The notes: generated by a model from the sequence alone, not told the origin. Positions 40,878 through 50,765 are shown, counted from the first letter of the stretch. The stretch: 64,000 nucleotides of DNA from JAABQG01 sp963726365 (GCA_963726365.1 CAVSCI010000026.1:1-64000), one strand, 5' to 3'. Made by a program: numbers and translations.

Positions 40878-42247
40878 TTCGACGCCCCGGATTGCGTCGG
40901 GCTGTCAGCCGTGCAGACCTCGCTCACCGGCTGCACGCCGAGCGCGCCACCCAGGCCCTGGGTATCGCCCACGCGCGCCAGCGCGAGGTCTGCCGGAAAG
41001 GTGTAGAAGCCGGCAACGGCCTCGTCGAGCAGCTCCAGTTGCTGGCGCAACTCGGCATGCCGGTTTGGCGGCAGCGTCTGAATCAGGTTCTCCAGCATGG
41101 CACGCATTCGGCGCGGAATCTGGATGCTGCCCAACCCGCAATGCCGGATCTCGGTGCAGGAAAGGTGCACAAAGTCTTCCCAGTTGGGCGTGCGGAAAAT
41201 CAGCCGGACCTGCCCCAGCGCGTCCTTGAATCGCTCGCCGCGAAGATCCTGCAGCCCGACGCGCCGCAGCAGCCGATGCAACTGGTCGATGGCGAGCACG
41301 GCCGTCGTCGGATCGTTGATGGCGGCGGACAGGGCCTTGATCGCGATATCGACCAGGATACGGAAAGCAAAGGACGGATCCTGCTCCATCGTGCGCTCCA
41401 CTCCCAAGGCCACCGTGGCCCGCAGGTCCGGGTCGTTCACAGTTGCTGCGTCGCCATACAGATGAAACAAGGGTTCGTCCGCCGCGAGGAAATCGCCCAC
41501 TTGCGGAACGACTTCGATGAGGCCATCGGCTTCTCGGGCCAGCTCCACCAGTTGGTCAACCCTGACTGCCAGCACCACGCCCGAGGCACCCGTGTTGACC
41601 ACGGTGCGTTTGGGAGCCGCTCGCTGCGTCGCTGACGCCTCGCGGTGCGGCCGGCCGGTCTGTTCCGGATAAACGCTCCTGATGACGCCCAGTCCGAGAT
41701 CACCCACATTGGCGACGATGCTCACGGGCCTCAGCATCCGCGCCGCGTAATCGATCAGGAACAGGAAGGTCACGACACTCAGCAAACCGAGCAGCACCGA
41801 TACGGCGGCGTTGAGCTGATCGACCGTCCTGTCCATTCCCACCGTTGTCCTGAGCGCGAAGAACAAGGTCACCACGAACAGGCCTACACAGGCCCTGACC
41901 ACGTTGTTGCTGAGAAAAATAGTCGCAATGACGCGTGGCGTGTATTGCCCCCCCGCGACCTGAACCGCGACCAGCAAGGAACCGAACGTGAACACCAGGA
42001 ACGACAGGGTCATGGTCACGATGGTTTCGAGTGTAAAGCGAGCCCCCGACACCGTCAGACCGAAGAAGGCATGCTGAACATCGATGCGCCCGGAGTCGGC
42101 CAGCCAGGCACCCAGGGCACCGGTCACCCGGACAATGACCTGTTCCACCAGCAGGGCGATGAACGGTACGACCCAAAGCGATGAATTGACATAGCTGCGA
42201 GCCCGGTACAACCGGTCCCAGTTAAGGCGCAGCCATTCAAGCATCAT
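40874..42247 (-). CDS. DUF2254 membrane protein
   Basis: A 457-residue predicted membrane protein. The N-terminal half carries four to five helices (SLWVVPFIALLVEQVIVRV, TLETIVTMTLSFLVFTFGSL, CVGLFVVTLFFALR, LNAAVSVLLGLLSVVTFLFL) and the motif QVAGGQYTPRVIATIF. The C-terminal half is soluble (GVVLAVRVDQLVELAREADG, DVAIKALSAAINDPTTAVLA). This is the DUF2254 layout and function is not known. I prefer the tandem ATG at 42247, with GAGGG just upstream, over a GTG at 42295 that lacks a ribosome site. It is coupled to the carbonic anhydrase gene. Confidence 0.8.
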   Translation of the reverse strand: MMLEWLRLNWDRLYRARSYVNSSLWVVPFIALLVEQVIVRVTGALGAWLADSGRIDVQHAFFGLTVSGARFTLETIVTMTLSFLVFTFGSLLVAVQVAGGQYTPRVIATIFLSNNVVRACVGLFVVTLFFALRTTVGMDRTVDQLNAAVSVLLGLLSVVTFLFLIDYAARMLRPVSIVANVGDLGLGVIRSVYPEQTGRPHREASATQRAAPKRTVVNTGASGVVLAVRVDQLVELAREADGLIEVVPQVGDFLAADEPLFHLYGDAATVNDPDLRATVALGVERTMEQDPSFAFRILVDIAIKALSAAINDPTTAVLAIDQLHRLLRRVGLQDLRGERFKDALGQVRLIFRTPNWEDFVHLSCTEIRHCGLGSIQIPRRMRAMLENLIQTLPPNRHAELRQQLELLDEAVAGFYTFPADLALARVGDTQGLGGALGVQPVSEVCTADSPTQSGASK

Positions 42248-42319
42248 GCCCTCGACCCTGGCGACAAAACCTTTGACTGCGCTGCGAATCGTCACGGAAA
42301 TGTCCGAAACAACCGAGGA

Positions 42320-42916
42320 TCAGCCGGCAGGCACACTGGAACCCACCCCCTGCAGCGGAAGGCGACAGATCCGGACGGATGGATCCTCGGGATCCCCGGC
42401 GACCGAGAACCCCATGCGCCGGGCCAAGGCCAACATCGGTTGGTTCACGGCCAATATGAACCCTTCCATTTCTTTCAGGCCGCGCCGACTAGCCGCATCA
42501 ATGATCGCGCACATGAGCGTGCTTCCAAGCCCTGCCCCACCATAGTCAGCCGCGACGCTGATCGCGAACTCGCAGCTCGTCGAGTTGGCCAGGATGACAT
42601 AAGTCGCGCTGCCCACGATGTCAATGCCGTCAGCCGCCGGAACCGTTGCGATGATCGCGTCGCCGCCCTGCGGAAACGCCGCGAGTGTTTTCCGCAAGCG
42701 CTCCAGATTGGGCGCCTTGACGACTCGCATGAAGCGCATATAGCGCGCCTCCGGACTGAGCCGCTCGAAAGCCTGCAGGAATTCGGCTTCGTCCGATGCG
42801 CGGATCGAACGAAGGCGCACGACACGCCCGTCACGTAGGACGACGTCCCTCCCGTCGAATTCTCCACCACAGGCCTGATCGGCCCCGGGGACCGGCGGGA
42901 GGAGGGAATCCGGCAT
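42320..42916 (-). CDS. GNAT-family acetyltransferase
   Basis: A 198-residue protein. After about 30 unconserved residues the GNAT domain begins (VVRLRSIRASDEAEFLQAFE, RLSPEARYMRFMRVV). The acetyl-CoA motif is ADYGGAGLGSTLMCAIIDAA (pattern R/Q-x-x-G-x-G/A in the relaxed form Tyr-Gly-Gly-Ala-Gly-Leu-Gly), followed by LARRMGFSV. The early part resembles the PatZ/lysine-acetyltransferase-associated GNAT domain, but no ADP-forming CoA ligase domain is attached. The acceptor, protein or small molecule, is unknown. It starts 8 bases after the DUF2950 stop. Confidence 0.75.
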   Translation of the reverse strand: MPDSLLPPVPGADQACGGEFDGRDVVLRDGRVVRLRSIRASDEAEFLQAFERLSPEARYMRFMRVVKAPNLERLRKTLAAFPQGGDAIIATVPAADGIDIVGSATYVILANSTSCEFAISVAADYGGAGLGSTLMCAIIDAASRRGLKEMEGFILAVNQPMLALARRMGFSVAGDPEDPSVRICRLPLQGVGSSVPAG

Positions 42917-42924
42917 GGCCGCTT

Positions 42925-43890
42925 TCAGGGTGCCACTTCCTTCCAGCCGGGACCAGGATCGAAGCTCGTCATCTTCGCGCCGATGGCGGTGGAGTTCTTG
43001 CCGAGGTCTTTCTGGAAGACCTTGCCATTGTGGTTGACGATGAAGGTCATGACCCCGGTCTTGTCCCATTCTGACGGGAAGGCCACCATGGCAAAACCGG
43101 CGATCATGCGGCCGTTGATGATGTAGTTGTAAGCGCCGCCCGGGGCATTCGCACCCTGGCGCGTCAGTATCCTGAAATGGTAGCCACGGTACGCATCACC
43201 GGCCGCGTGGCCCTTGAAGTATGCCGAACTCTCCGCGATCAGCGGGCCAAACGGGCTCATCTCTTCACCCTTGGCAGGGTCCGCGGTCCAATACAGGCCG
43301 TCGCGCTTGCCCGGGGTGCTGGCCAGCTTCTGCGCGTATTGCAGCACGCCATCGCCGTCACGATCAACCGCCGCAAACGCACGCTGCGCATCGACAAACG
43401 CGCGCAGCACAAAAATGGCGTTGTACTCGTTGCCGCCGATGCGCCGATTCACCAGTTCATCCGCACCCAATTCGGTCGCAAAGCGCCACCGATCACCCAC
43501 GCGCACCAGGGGAATGGGCGCTGGCCACGCCTGATCGCCGATGACCAACACGCGGCGGTCAGGGCTCGGCTCCGCCAGCAAACGGTACGCCTGCATCGCC
43601 GCGAGCACCTTCGCCCGGGTGGCGCTGGTTGCCGCCCGATCCGGCTGGATCACCAGATCTTTGTGCTCCTCGCCGAAGAGCGCAATCATGGCCGCGTCGC
43701 TGTCGGCCTTGAGTGCGGCCATCAGTGCATCGACCGCCGCTTGCGGCGTTGCGAAAGTTTCTTGCGGGGCTGCCGTCGCGGCGAGCGGCGCCACCAGCAT
43801 AAGCGCCAGTGCCAGCCGGCGCAGGAATGACCAAAAGTGAGTAGTTTTCATGGCGGATGCCTTGCTTTCAAATGAGAGGGATGGGTTCAT
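42925..43890 (-). CDS. Exported DUF2950 protein
   Basis: A 321-residue secreted protein (308 if the ATG at 43851 is used). The signal peptide is SFLRRLALALMLVAPLAATA, preceded by a 14-residue extension when started at 43890. I prefer 43890 because AGGAG lies 8 bases upstream. The mature domain matches DUF2950: PQAAVDALMAALKADSDAAM, GGNEYNAIFVLRAFVDAQRA, GKRDGLYWTADPAKGEEMSP, YFKGHAAGDAYRGYHFRILT, GGAYNYIINGRMIAGFAMVA. The family is found next to DUF3300 genes, as here (16 bases downstream). No enzyme activity is known; it is presumed an envelope protein. Confidence 0.8.
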   Translation of the reverse strand: MNPSLSFESKASAMKTTHFWSFLRRLALALMLVAPLAATAAPQETFATPQAAVDALMAALKADSDAAMIALFGEEHKDLVIQPDRAATSATRAKVLAAMQAYRLLAEPSPDRRVLVIGDQAWPAPIPLVRVGDRWRFATELGADELVNRRIGGNEYNAIFVLRAFVDAQRAFAAVDRDGDGVLQYAQKLASTPGKRDGLYWTADPAKGEEMSPFGPLIAESSAYFKGHAAGDAYRGYHFRILTRQGANAPGGAYNYIINGRMIAGFAMVAFPSEWDKTGVMTFIVNHNGKVFQKDLGKNSTAIGAKMTSFDPGPGWKEVAP

Positions 43891-43906
43891 GACGAAGCTC
43901 CTGCCA

Positions 43907-45229
43907 TCAACGACGACCGCCGCCGCCACGCCCACCGCCGCCACCACCGCGTGCACCACCGCCGCCTCCGCTACTGCGAGCACCACCGCCACCACCACTA
44001 CTGCGAGCACCGCTTCCGCCGCCTCCACCGCTATAGCTTGGCGACGGACGCGCTCCCCCACCGGATGCCGAGCTTCGGCTCGACGCGCCCCGTGAACTGT
44101 CCATCTGGGTTTGCCGCCCCGAGGCGCCAGAGTCGCCGAATGCGTTGCCCCCGCCACCGCCGCTGCGAGTGGCGCCGCCACCACCGGCAGGTTGGGTCGA
44201 TGGGCGCGCGCCGGCGCCGGCGCCTGCCCCTGCGCCACCGAAGCCACCACCACCGCCTACCGAACTGCCTCCGCCCGCACGACCGCCCGAGCTGCCTCCG
44301 CGCGCATCGCCTGGACGCGAAGCATTGCCGGACTTGCCAACGGAACTGCTGACCTGACCCGGCTTTTTGTCCGATTTCCAGGCACTGCCGCCGCCCTGGC
44401 CCGCGCCACCTCCACGGTTGACGCTGCTGGCGTTGCTCCTGTTGACGTTGGTGTTGCGATTGACATTGATGGTGTTGTTGCCACCCCCATAACCGTAGCG
44501 ATTACCGCTCCAGGCAGCACCAATGGCCGCACCCCAGATCACACCCGCCGCCAGCGCGGCGCCCGGCGCATAGGGGTAGTAGTACGACGGATAGGCTGTC
44601 GGGTAGTAGCCATAGACCGGTGCCACGCCATACGTGACAACGGTCGTCGGGTTGTACTGGGGCACGTAGATCACTTCCGGGTTGGCCGGAGTGATGGTGA
44701 TGATCTCCTGCTCGGCTGCCACGACCTGCTTGCCGTCCGACTTGAGGTTGCCCGCAGCCTGCGCCTTGCGCCGGAAACTCTGGACCGCGTCCAGCACTGC
44801 GCCCTGGTCGGCGACCACCTCTTCGCCCAGGGCGCTGGTCCAGTCGAGGTCGGCACTCATCATCTTCACGATGTCCGGGTAGTTGAGCAGTGACTTGACT
44901 GCATCGTCCCATTTGTCGTCAAGGGGTGCCTTGGGCTCGGTCTTGCGCTTTTCGAGGAAGCGATCAGCCTGCACAATCTGCAGCGGATTGGTCGACGCCG
45001 GCAGGATGATCGCGATCAGGTCATCCGGATACAGCGCAATCGGCCCCACGAGGTTGGTGAGGTCCTCGGCAGGGAGCGAACTCGCCGCGCCGGTTGCCGC
45101 CGCCGGCGCCTGGGCCTGCGCCGTGCCACTCACCGCCGTGACACCCAAAACGACGCCGGTCATCAGTGCGAGCCAGAGCGAGCGGCTACGCCGGTATGGG
45201 GGTACGAGGGGTTCAAACGTTTTCGTCAT
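43907..45229 (-). CDS. Exported DUF3300 protein with Asn-Val and Gly/Ser-rich tail
   Basis: A 440-residue secreted protein. The signal peptide region is LWLALMTGVVLGVTAVSGTA. The DUF3300 domain occupies residues about 50-230: LVGPIALYPDDLIAIILPAS, TNPLQIVQADRFLEKRK, WDDAVKSLLNYPDIVKMMSA, then PEVIYVPQYNPTTVVTYGV with a Tyr/Pro-rich end. A short ladder NTINVNRNTNVNRSN (coded at about 44430-44480) links to about 160 residues of Gly/Ser-rich low-complexity tail. The tail is poor in charge and likely unstructured and surface-exposed. DUF3300 and DUF2950 genes occur as a pair. It heads the long minus-strand envelope run. The ATG at 45229 starts the leader. Confidence 0.8.
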   Translation of the reverse strand: MTKTFEPLVPPYRRSRSLWLALMTGVVLGVTAVSGTAQAQAPAAATGAASSLPAEDLTNLVGPIALYPDDLIAIILPASTNPLQIVQADRFLEKRKTEPKAPLDDKWDDAVKSLLNYPDIVKMMSADLDWTSALGEEVVADQGAVLDAVQSFRRKAQAAGNLKSDGKQVVAAEQEIITITPANPEVIYVPQYNPTTVVTYGVAPVYGYYPTAYPSYYYPYAPGAALAAGVIWGAAIGAAWSGNRYGYGGGNNTINVNRNTNVNRSNASSVNRGGGAGQGGGSAWKSDKKPGQVSSSVGKSGNASRPGDARGGSSGGRAGGGSSVGGGGGFGGAGAGAGAGARPSTQPAGGGGATRSGGGGGNAFGDSGASGRQTQMDSSRGASSRSSASGGGARPSPSYSGGGGGSGARSSGGGGGARSSGGGGGARGGGGGGRGGGGRR

Positions 45230-45517
45230 ACTTCTTGCTCCAAATCCGGTTTCGTTGATTAACGATCCACATCACACAGCCTGACCGGCCCGATGATTCC
45301 GCGCTGCGCGGCCCATGATGTCCGCAGCCCCCAGACTGCCTGTTACTGCCTTGCTGAGCACGAGTCTGCTGCTGGATCACCCCCTGACAATATTACCAGT
45401 GATCATGAACGTCGGCTGGGCATTTCATGACAGGCGACAGACATTTTTCGACACGCCGGCTGTGCCAGAGAATCCTGTGATCAGACACCTTGGAATCATG
45501 GACCTGAATCCCGAATT
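45230..45517. other. Intergenic gap upstream of DUF3300 gene
   Basis: The 288 bases hold no supported gene. The region is the presumed promoter of the DUF3300 run on the minus strand and the 3' flank of fabI. An AT-rich stretch (CTGACAATATTACC, 45386-45399) could hold a minus-strand -10 element (TAATAT). No clear terminator hairpin is seen. Confidence 0.4.
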
Positions 45518-46302
45518 TCACGCCATGATATTCACACCGCCATCCACATAGATCGTGTTGCCGGTCAGACGCCGTGCGTAGGGCGTCGCGAGGAAGGCGC
45601 AGGTGAAGCCGACGTCCATGATGTCCACCAGTTCGCCGAGCGGCGCGCGTTGCGCAGCCTCGTTGAGCAACAGATCGAAGTCTTTCAGCCCCGAGGCTGC
45701 CCGGGTCTTGAGTGGCCCCGGCGAGATGGCGTGCACCCGGATTCCCTGCGGGCCCAATTCATAAGCCAGATAGCGACAGGAGGCTTCCAGCGCGGCCTTC
45801 ACCGGGCCCATCACGTTGTAGTTCGGCGCCACCTCATTGGCGCCGTGGTAGCTCATGGCGAACATCGACCCGCCCTCGGTCATCAGGGGCGCCGCCAGCC
45901 TCGCCATGCGAATGAACGAATGGCACGAGATATCCATGGCCTTGGCGAAGCCGTCCGCCGAACAGTTGAGCAAGCCGCCCTGCAGGTCTTCCTTCGGCGC
46001 GAAGGCAATCGAGTGCACCAGGATGTCGAGGCGGCCCCATTTCGTCTTGATCTCGTCGAACACCGCTTCGAGCTGGCCCGGCTGGCTGACGTCGAGCGGC
46101 AGGATGATGTCCGCCTCCAGCGACTTCGCCAGCGGCTCGACATACGGGCTTCGCCTTTTGATTCAGGTAGGTGATGGCCAGGTCGGCGTCCAGTTCACCA
46201 AAGGCCCTGGCGCAGCCCCAGGCAATGGACTGATCACTGGCGACACCAACGATCAGAGCCTTCTTGCCTTTGAGCAGGGGACGAGGGGATTCAGGGCGTC
46301 AT
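45518..46302 (-). CDS. fabI: Enoyl-ACP reductase FabI (two frameshifts)
   Basis: An SDR-type enoyl-acyl-carrier-protein reductase of about 260 residues that completes each fatty-acid elongation cycle. Motifs are KGKKALIVGVASDQSIAWGC at the N-terminus, DILVHSIAFAPKED, MFAMSYHGANEVAPNYNVMG then PVKAALEASCRYLAYELG (catalytic Tyr and Lys), and NTIYVDGGVNIMA at the end. The ATG at 46302 overlaps the TGA of ackA in an ATGA. One extra C near 46295 breaks the frame after Met-Thr-Pro, and a second extra base near 46146 follows TYLNQKAKP; both restore a normal protein if removed. It is the last gene of the DUF3141-pta-ackA-fabI operon. Confidence 0.85.
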
Positions 46303-47505
46303 GTGCGGGAGTTCCTGATCAGCTTGCCATCGAGCACGCGCCGCGTGTGCCGGGCGATCATCAATTCCTCGTTGGTGGGCACCACCCACGCCGCCGTCGC
46401 ACTGGCGGCCGTGCTGATGCGAGGCCCGCCGCTCCGGTTGGCCGCTTCGTCCAGCACCACGCCGAGCCAGGCTGCATCACGGCAGACGCGCTCGCGAATC
46501 TCCGCGCTGTTCTCGCCGATGCCGCCGGTGAACACGATCGCGTCCAGGCCGCCCAGCGCCGCCGCCAGCGAACCCAGCTCGCGCCCGATGCGGTAAACGT
46601 ACAAATCCACCGCCAGCCTGGCGCGCGGCTCATCGCTGGCCAGCAGCGTGCGCATGTCGCTCGACACGCCGGAAACACCCAGCAGTCCGGACTCGCTGTA
46701 GATCAGCCTTTCGACGGCGCGTGCGTCCATGCCGCGCTGGTCCATCAGGTACAGGATCACGCCCGGGTCCAGCGCGCCGCAGCGCGTGCCCATCGGCAGG
46801 CCATCGACCGCCGTGAAGCCCATGGTGCTGGCCACGCTGCGCCCGGCGGACAGCGCGCACATGCTGGCGCCGTTGCCCAGGTGCAGGACCACGGTACGCC
46901 CTGTTGCCGCCTTCGGGTCGAGCTGTGGCAGCTTCGATGCGATGTACTCGTAGGACAGGCCATGGAAGCCATAGCGGCGCACCCCCTCGTCGTGCAGCGC
47001 ACGGGGCAGCGCGAACATCTGCGCCAGCTCGGGCTGGCCGCGGTGGAACGCGGTGTCGAAGCAGGCGACCTGGGGCAGGTCCGGCCGGCGCTCCAGCAGC
47101 AGCCGGATCGGCGTCAGGTTGTGCGGCTGGTGCAGCGGCGCGAGCGGCACGAACTGCTCCAGATCCGCCAGCAGCGCGGCGTCCAAACGCACCGGCTGCG
47201 AATACGCCATGCCCCCGTGCACGACCCGGTGGCCGACGCCTGCCAGGCTCTGACCCTTCAACTGGTCGCGCATGAAGGTCACGATGTGCTCGAGGGCCCC
47301 CTCATGACCGAGCGCGGTACCGACATCCCAGGCATGGGTCGATAGGGTCGCGCCGCTGGCGCTCCTGGCGACAAAGCGCGGCGCGGTATGGATGGCCCTC
47401 GGCCTGGCCGCGCACCGTGAGGGAAAGATCGTCGCCGTCCTGCGTGAACAGCGAGAACTTGATGCTCGACGAGCCCGCGTTGAGGACCGCAATCGCCTGC
47501 GACAT
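46299..47505 (-). CDS. ackA: Acetate kinase (one frameshift)
   Basis: About 401 residues. The start (MSQAIAVLNAGSSSIKFSLF) is the ATP-phosphate signature. Further motifs are VGHRVVHGGMAYSQPV, ACFDTAFHRGQPELAQMFAL, YGFHGLSYEYIASKL, VLHLGNGASMCALSAGRSVA then STMGFTAVDGLPMGTRCGAL, and FTGGIGENSAEIRERVC. It makes acetyl phosphate and ADP from acetate and ATP, or the reverse. A single extra C in GGCC near 47396 breaks the frame after VRGQAEG; IHTAPRFVARSASGATL continues in the other frame. Its start shares an A with the TGA of pta (TGATG), and its end overlaps fabI. The symbol refers to function only. Confidence 0.85.
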
Positions 47506-48446
47506 CACGACACCGCCGCCTTCAGGTTCTCGCGCTTCGCCTTGGCCACCAGCGCCGCCACCGCGCACGAGGCCAGGCGCGTCTCGACCGAATCGGCGCG
47601 GCTGGTCAGGATGATCGGCACGCGCGCGCCCAGCACGATGCCGGCCGCATCGGCATCGGCCATGAAGCTCAGGCTCTTGGCCAGCATGTTGCCGGCCTCC
47701 AGGTCGGGCACCACCAGGATGTCGGCGCGCCCGGCCACCGGAGACGTGATCTTCTTGATCTTCGCCGCGCCCAGGTCGATGGCATTGTCCAGCGCCAGCG
47801 GTCCGTCGAGGATGCCACCGGTGATCTGGCCGCGCTCGGCCATCTTGCACAGCGCGGCCGCCTCGATGGTCGAGGGCACCTGCGGGTTCACCGTCTCCAT
47901 GGCGGAGAGGATGGCCACCTTCGGGTTCTCACGCCCCAGCGCCACAAGGAGGTCGATGGCGTTCTGCACGATGTGCACCTTGTCCTCCAGTGTCGGAAAG
48001 ATGTTCACGGCGGCATCGGTGATGACGAGGACGCGGTCGATCGCCGGCACGTCCATGATGAAGCAGTGGCTGATGCGCCGGCTCGTGCGCAGGCCGGTCT
48101 CGCGCTTGACCACCGCGGCCATCAGCTCGTCGGTGTGCAGGCTGCCCTTCATCAGCATCTCGGCCTTGCCTTCGCGCGCCAGGCGCACGGCGGCTTCGGC
48201 CGAACCCACGCTGTGCGGTGCGTCCACCACTTCACAGGCCGAGATGTCGATGCCGAACTGCTTTGCCAACGCATCGATGCGCGCCTTCGGCCCGACCAGG
48301 ATCGGCTTGAGCAGGCCCATCTGCCCGGCCTCCACGGCGCCGCGCAGCGAGCTCTCATCGCAGGGATGCGCCACCGCGCAGGCCACCGGCGCCAGCGCCT
48401 TGCAGCGGGCGATCAGGGTTTCGTACTTCTGGTGTTTGCGTTCCAT
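47505..48446 (-). CDS. pta: Phosphate acetyl/butyryltransferase
   Basis: A 313-residue enzyme of the Pta/Ptb family: LVGPKARIDALAKQFGIDI, AEMLMKGSLHTDELMAAVVK, SHCFIMDVPAIDRVLVITDA, then VAILSAMETVNPQVPSTIEA and GGILDGPLALDNAIDL. It transfers an acyl group between CoA and phosphate; the short form without the N-terminal regulatory domain also acts in phosphotransbutyrylase-type roles. The ATG at 48446 has AAGGA 6 bases upstream, making the longer reading to 48476 unlikely. It lies 26 bases after the DUF3141 stop and is coupled to ackA, forming an acyl-CoA to acyl-phosphate to ATP route. Confidence 0.85.
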   Translation of the reverse strand: MERKHQKYETLIARCKALAPVACAVAHPCDESSLRGAVEAGQMGLLKPILVGPKARIDALAKQFGIDISACEVVDAPHSVGSAEAAVRLAREGKAEMLMKGSLHTDELMAAVVKRETGLRTSRRISHCFIMDVPAIDRVLVITDAAVNIFPTLEDKVHIVQNAIDLLVALGRENPKVAILSAMETVNPQVPSTIEAAALCKMAERGQITGGILDGPLALDNAIDLGAAKIKKITSPVAGRADILVVPDLEAGNMLAKSLSFMADADAAGIVLGARVPIILTSRADSVETRLASCAVAALVAKAKRENLKAAVS

Positions 48447-48472
48447 GTCTGTTCCTTCTCGGGGGGCGCGGC

Positions 48473-50765
48473 TCATCCGGCCTTGCGGGCTGTTTTCCGG
48501 GCCACTTTGCGGGGCGCCGACTGGCTCGCACTGGCCGCCGGCAAGCCGGCACCGAACAACTGCTCGATCCGCGCCAGCCGCTGCGCGCGTTCACCCGTCA
48601 CCGGGCCGACCGCATTGAGGATCCGGCGGATGGCCTCCAGCACCTGCGCGCGGCTGGCCGCGTCGTCGGGCAGCATGGCAGGAATGGCGGCCAGCGCCCC
48701 TTCGGGGTCCAGCACCAGGCTGAAGTACTGCTCGCGCAAGGTCTGCTTGAACGCCTGCAGCGGCACGCCGTGGTTCTCGTCGCGAATGCGGCGCAACTCG
48801 TTGAAGGCGCGCTCGTCCACGCCTTCGCCGCCCATGCCGATGTAGACCAGCGCGCGCAGGGCTGCCTCGCGCGCGCCGCCCTTGGCAATCCCGGCCTTGA
48901 GTTCGGCGATGCGCTGCGGATGAAGGCGGTGCGCTCGGGCTCCTGCCCCGGGCGCCGGCGCGGCGACTCGCTGCTGGCGTTCAGGCCCAGCATCGCCTGC
49001 AGCACCGGCGAGCTGTAGATCGCCAGGAAAAGCTTCTCCGAGCTGCTCTCGCTCAGGTCGCGATAGCCGTTGAGCGCCGCGATGATCTGGTCCGAGACCA
49101 TGGCCTGCCAGGTGAGGAAAGGGTTGTCCGGCGATGCGGGCTGGCGCTGCGCGCGAACCTGCTCGGCCAGCTGCGCGACCTGCTGCATCAGCGGGTTGCG
49201 GTCCGAGAAGATCTCGAAGGGCAGCTCGGCATGGTTGAGCTTCTTCATCCATTCGACGCTCTGTTCGTTGACCGACGCCTTGATGAAGGGCTGGAACAGC
49301 GTGCGATACAGCCCCAGGTTGATTTCGGACACCCGGCGCGCGGCCGCAAAGCGACGCTCGTTCTCCAGGCTGGGCTGCACGATGTCGCGCACATCCTTCA
49401 GCGTGCGCGGCTCGAAGCGGACCAGCCAGTCACCGGTGACGCCCTCCGCATTCACCATGTCGGCGGTCTTGGGCGTCATCACGGCCTCGTACAGGCCCGG
49501 CGGCAGCACGTCGATCAGGTCGATGTTGGAAGCAAATTCCTGGTGCTCCTTCTTCGCGACACCGCCCGAGACAAAAATGCCCAGGTGACCGATGGTCTCG
49601 TGCACGGCGTAGACGATGGTCTGGCCGTTGGCGAGGATGTCGTTGTCGGTGTCGTAGAGATCGACGATCCAGCCCAGCGCCTGCTGTGGCGGGGTGATGT
49701 TGTCGCCCTTCGAGCAGAAGCAGATGATCGGCGAACGGATGTTGCGCAGGTCGATACGGTCCCCGGCGCTCGTGACGATTTCACCGGTGGCCAGCCGGTT
49801 GCCGACGAACAGCTGGTCGACGATCCACTGCATTTCCTCGGCGTTGAGGTTGACGTGGCCGCCCCACCATTTCTCGAACTCGATGAAACGCTTGCCTTCG
49901 GTATCCACCTTGGACCACAGGTCGTATTGCTTGGTCCACAGGGTGTTCGCGGGGTTCTGGTTCTCGAAATTTTCGACCAGATAGCCACCATCGAACTTGC
50001 CGTTGCCGAGGTCGCCGGTCAGCGCAGTGACCCAGCTGCCGCCGGTCAAGCCGCCGGTGTAGCGCATCGGGTTCTCGCCCTCCACGCCGGCCCAGTACGA
50101 CAAGGGCGAGCCGGGAATGATGATCGGGCCGAACAACTCGGGCCGCAGCGCGGCCACCATCATCACGGCCCAGCCGGCCTGGCAGTTGCCGATGACACAG
50201 GGCTTGCCCTCGGCCTGCGGGTGCAGGGCAATGACCTTTTCCATGAAGGCCGCCTCGGCATGCATGATGTCCTCGATGGTCTGGCCCGGCATCGGCTCGG
50301 GCGTGAAACCGACGAAATAGCAGGGATGGCCGGCCTGCATGGCCACGCCGATCTCGCTGTCGGCCTTGAAACCGCCGATGCCGGGGCCGTGTCCGGCGCG
50401 CGGATCGACCACCACGAAGGGGCGCTTCAAAGGATCGACGACGACGCCCGGCAGCGGCTTGATCTTCACCAGCAGGTAGTTCACCGGCTTCTTGAACTGC
50501 GCGCGTCCAGCACCAGTTCGGCGTCGAAGCTGAGCACATGGGGCACGCCCTTGGCCTTCTGCGCGTAGTACTGGTCGCTGCGCTGGCGCATCACGTCCCA
50601 GAACAGGACGGTGCGCTGCGCGGCATCCAGCATGTATTCACCGAGCGGCCCCCACGCCTGCAGCGCCTGGCTCATCGCGGCCGTCGCCGCCATGGCAGGG
50701 TGGGCATCTGCCGCCGCGCCGGCGGACAGCGCCCGCCCAGACTTCTTGCTGGTTGACTTGGACAT
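48473..50765 (-). CDS. DUF3141 alpha/beta-hydrolase, PHA-synthase-like (two frameshifts)
   Basis: About 764 residues. The core is an alpha/beta hydrolase related to class I/III PHA synthases: FVVVDPRAGHGPGIGGFKAD, YFVGFTPEPMPGQTIEDIMH, and the nucleophile elbow CVIGNCQAGWAVMMVAALRP, where Cys takes the place of Ser (Gly-Asn-Cys-Gln-Ala-Gly). ICFCSKGDNITPPQQALGWI and YAVHETIGHLGIFVSGGVAK hold the Asp and His partners. The tail is basic (KVARKTARKAG). Breaks occur in GCGCGC near 50498 (before QFKKPVNYLLVKIKPLPG) and near 48925 (before PQRIAELKAGIAKGG). The start at 50765 has GGAGG. Family members lie upstream of pta in Burkholderiales; activity is unproven, with an acyl-CoA-linked role likely. 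Confidence 0.8.

Noticed and set aside
38463..41006. An 847-codon plus-strand open frame
   Set aside because: It is antisense to DUF2092, the BASS transporter and the carbonic anhydrase, all of which show family motifs and ribosome sites. Its translation is Arg/His/Gly-rich noise typical of GC-rich antisense frames.
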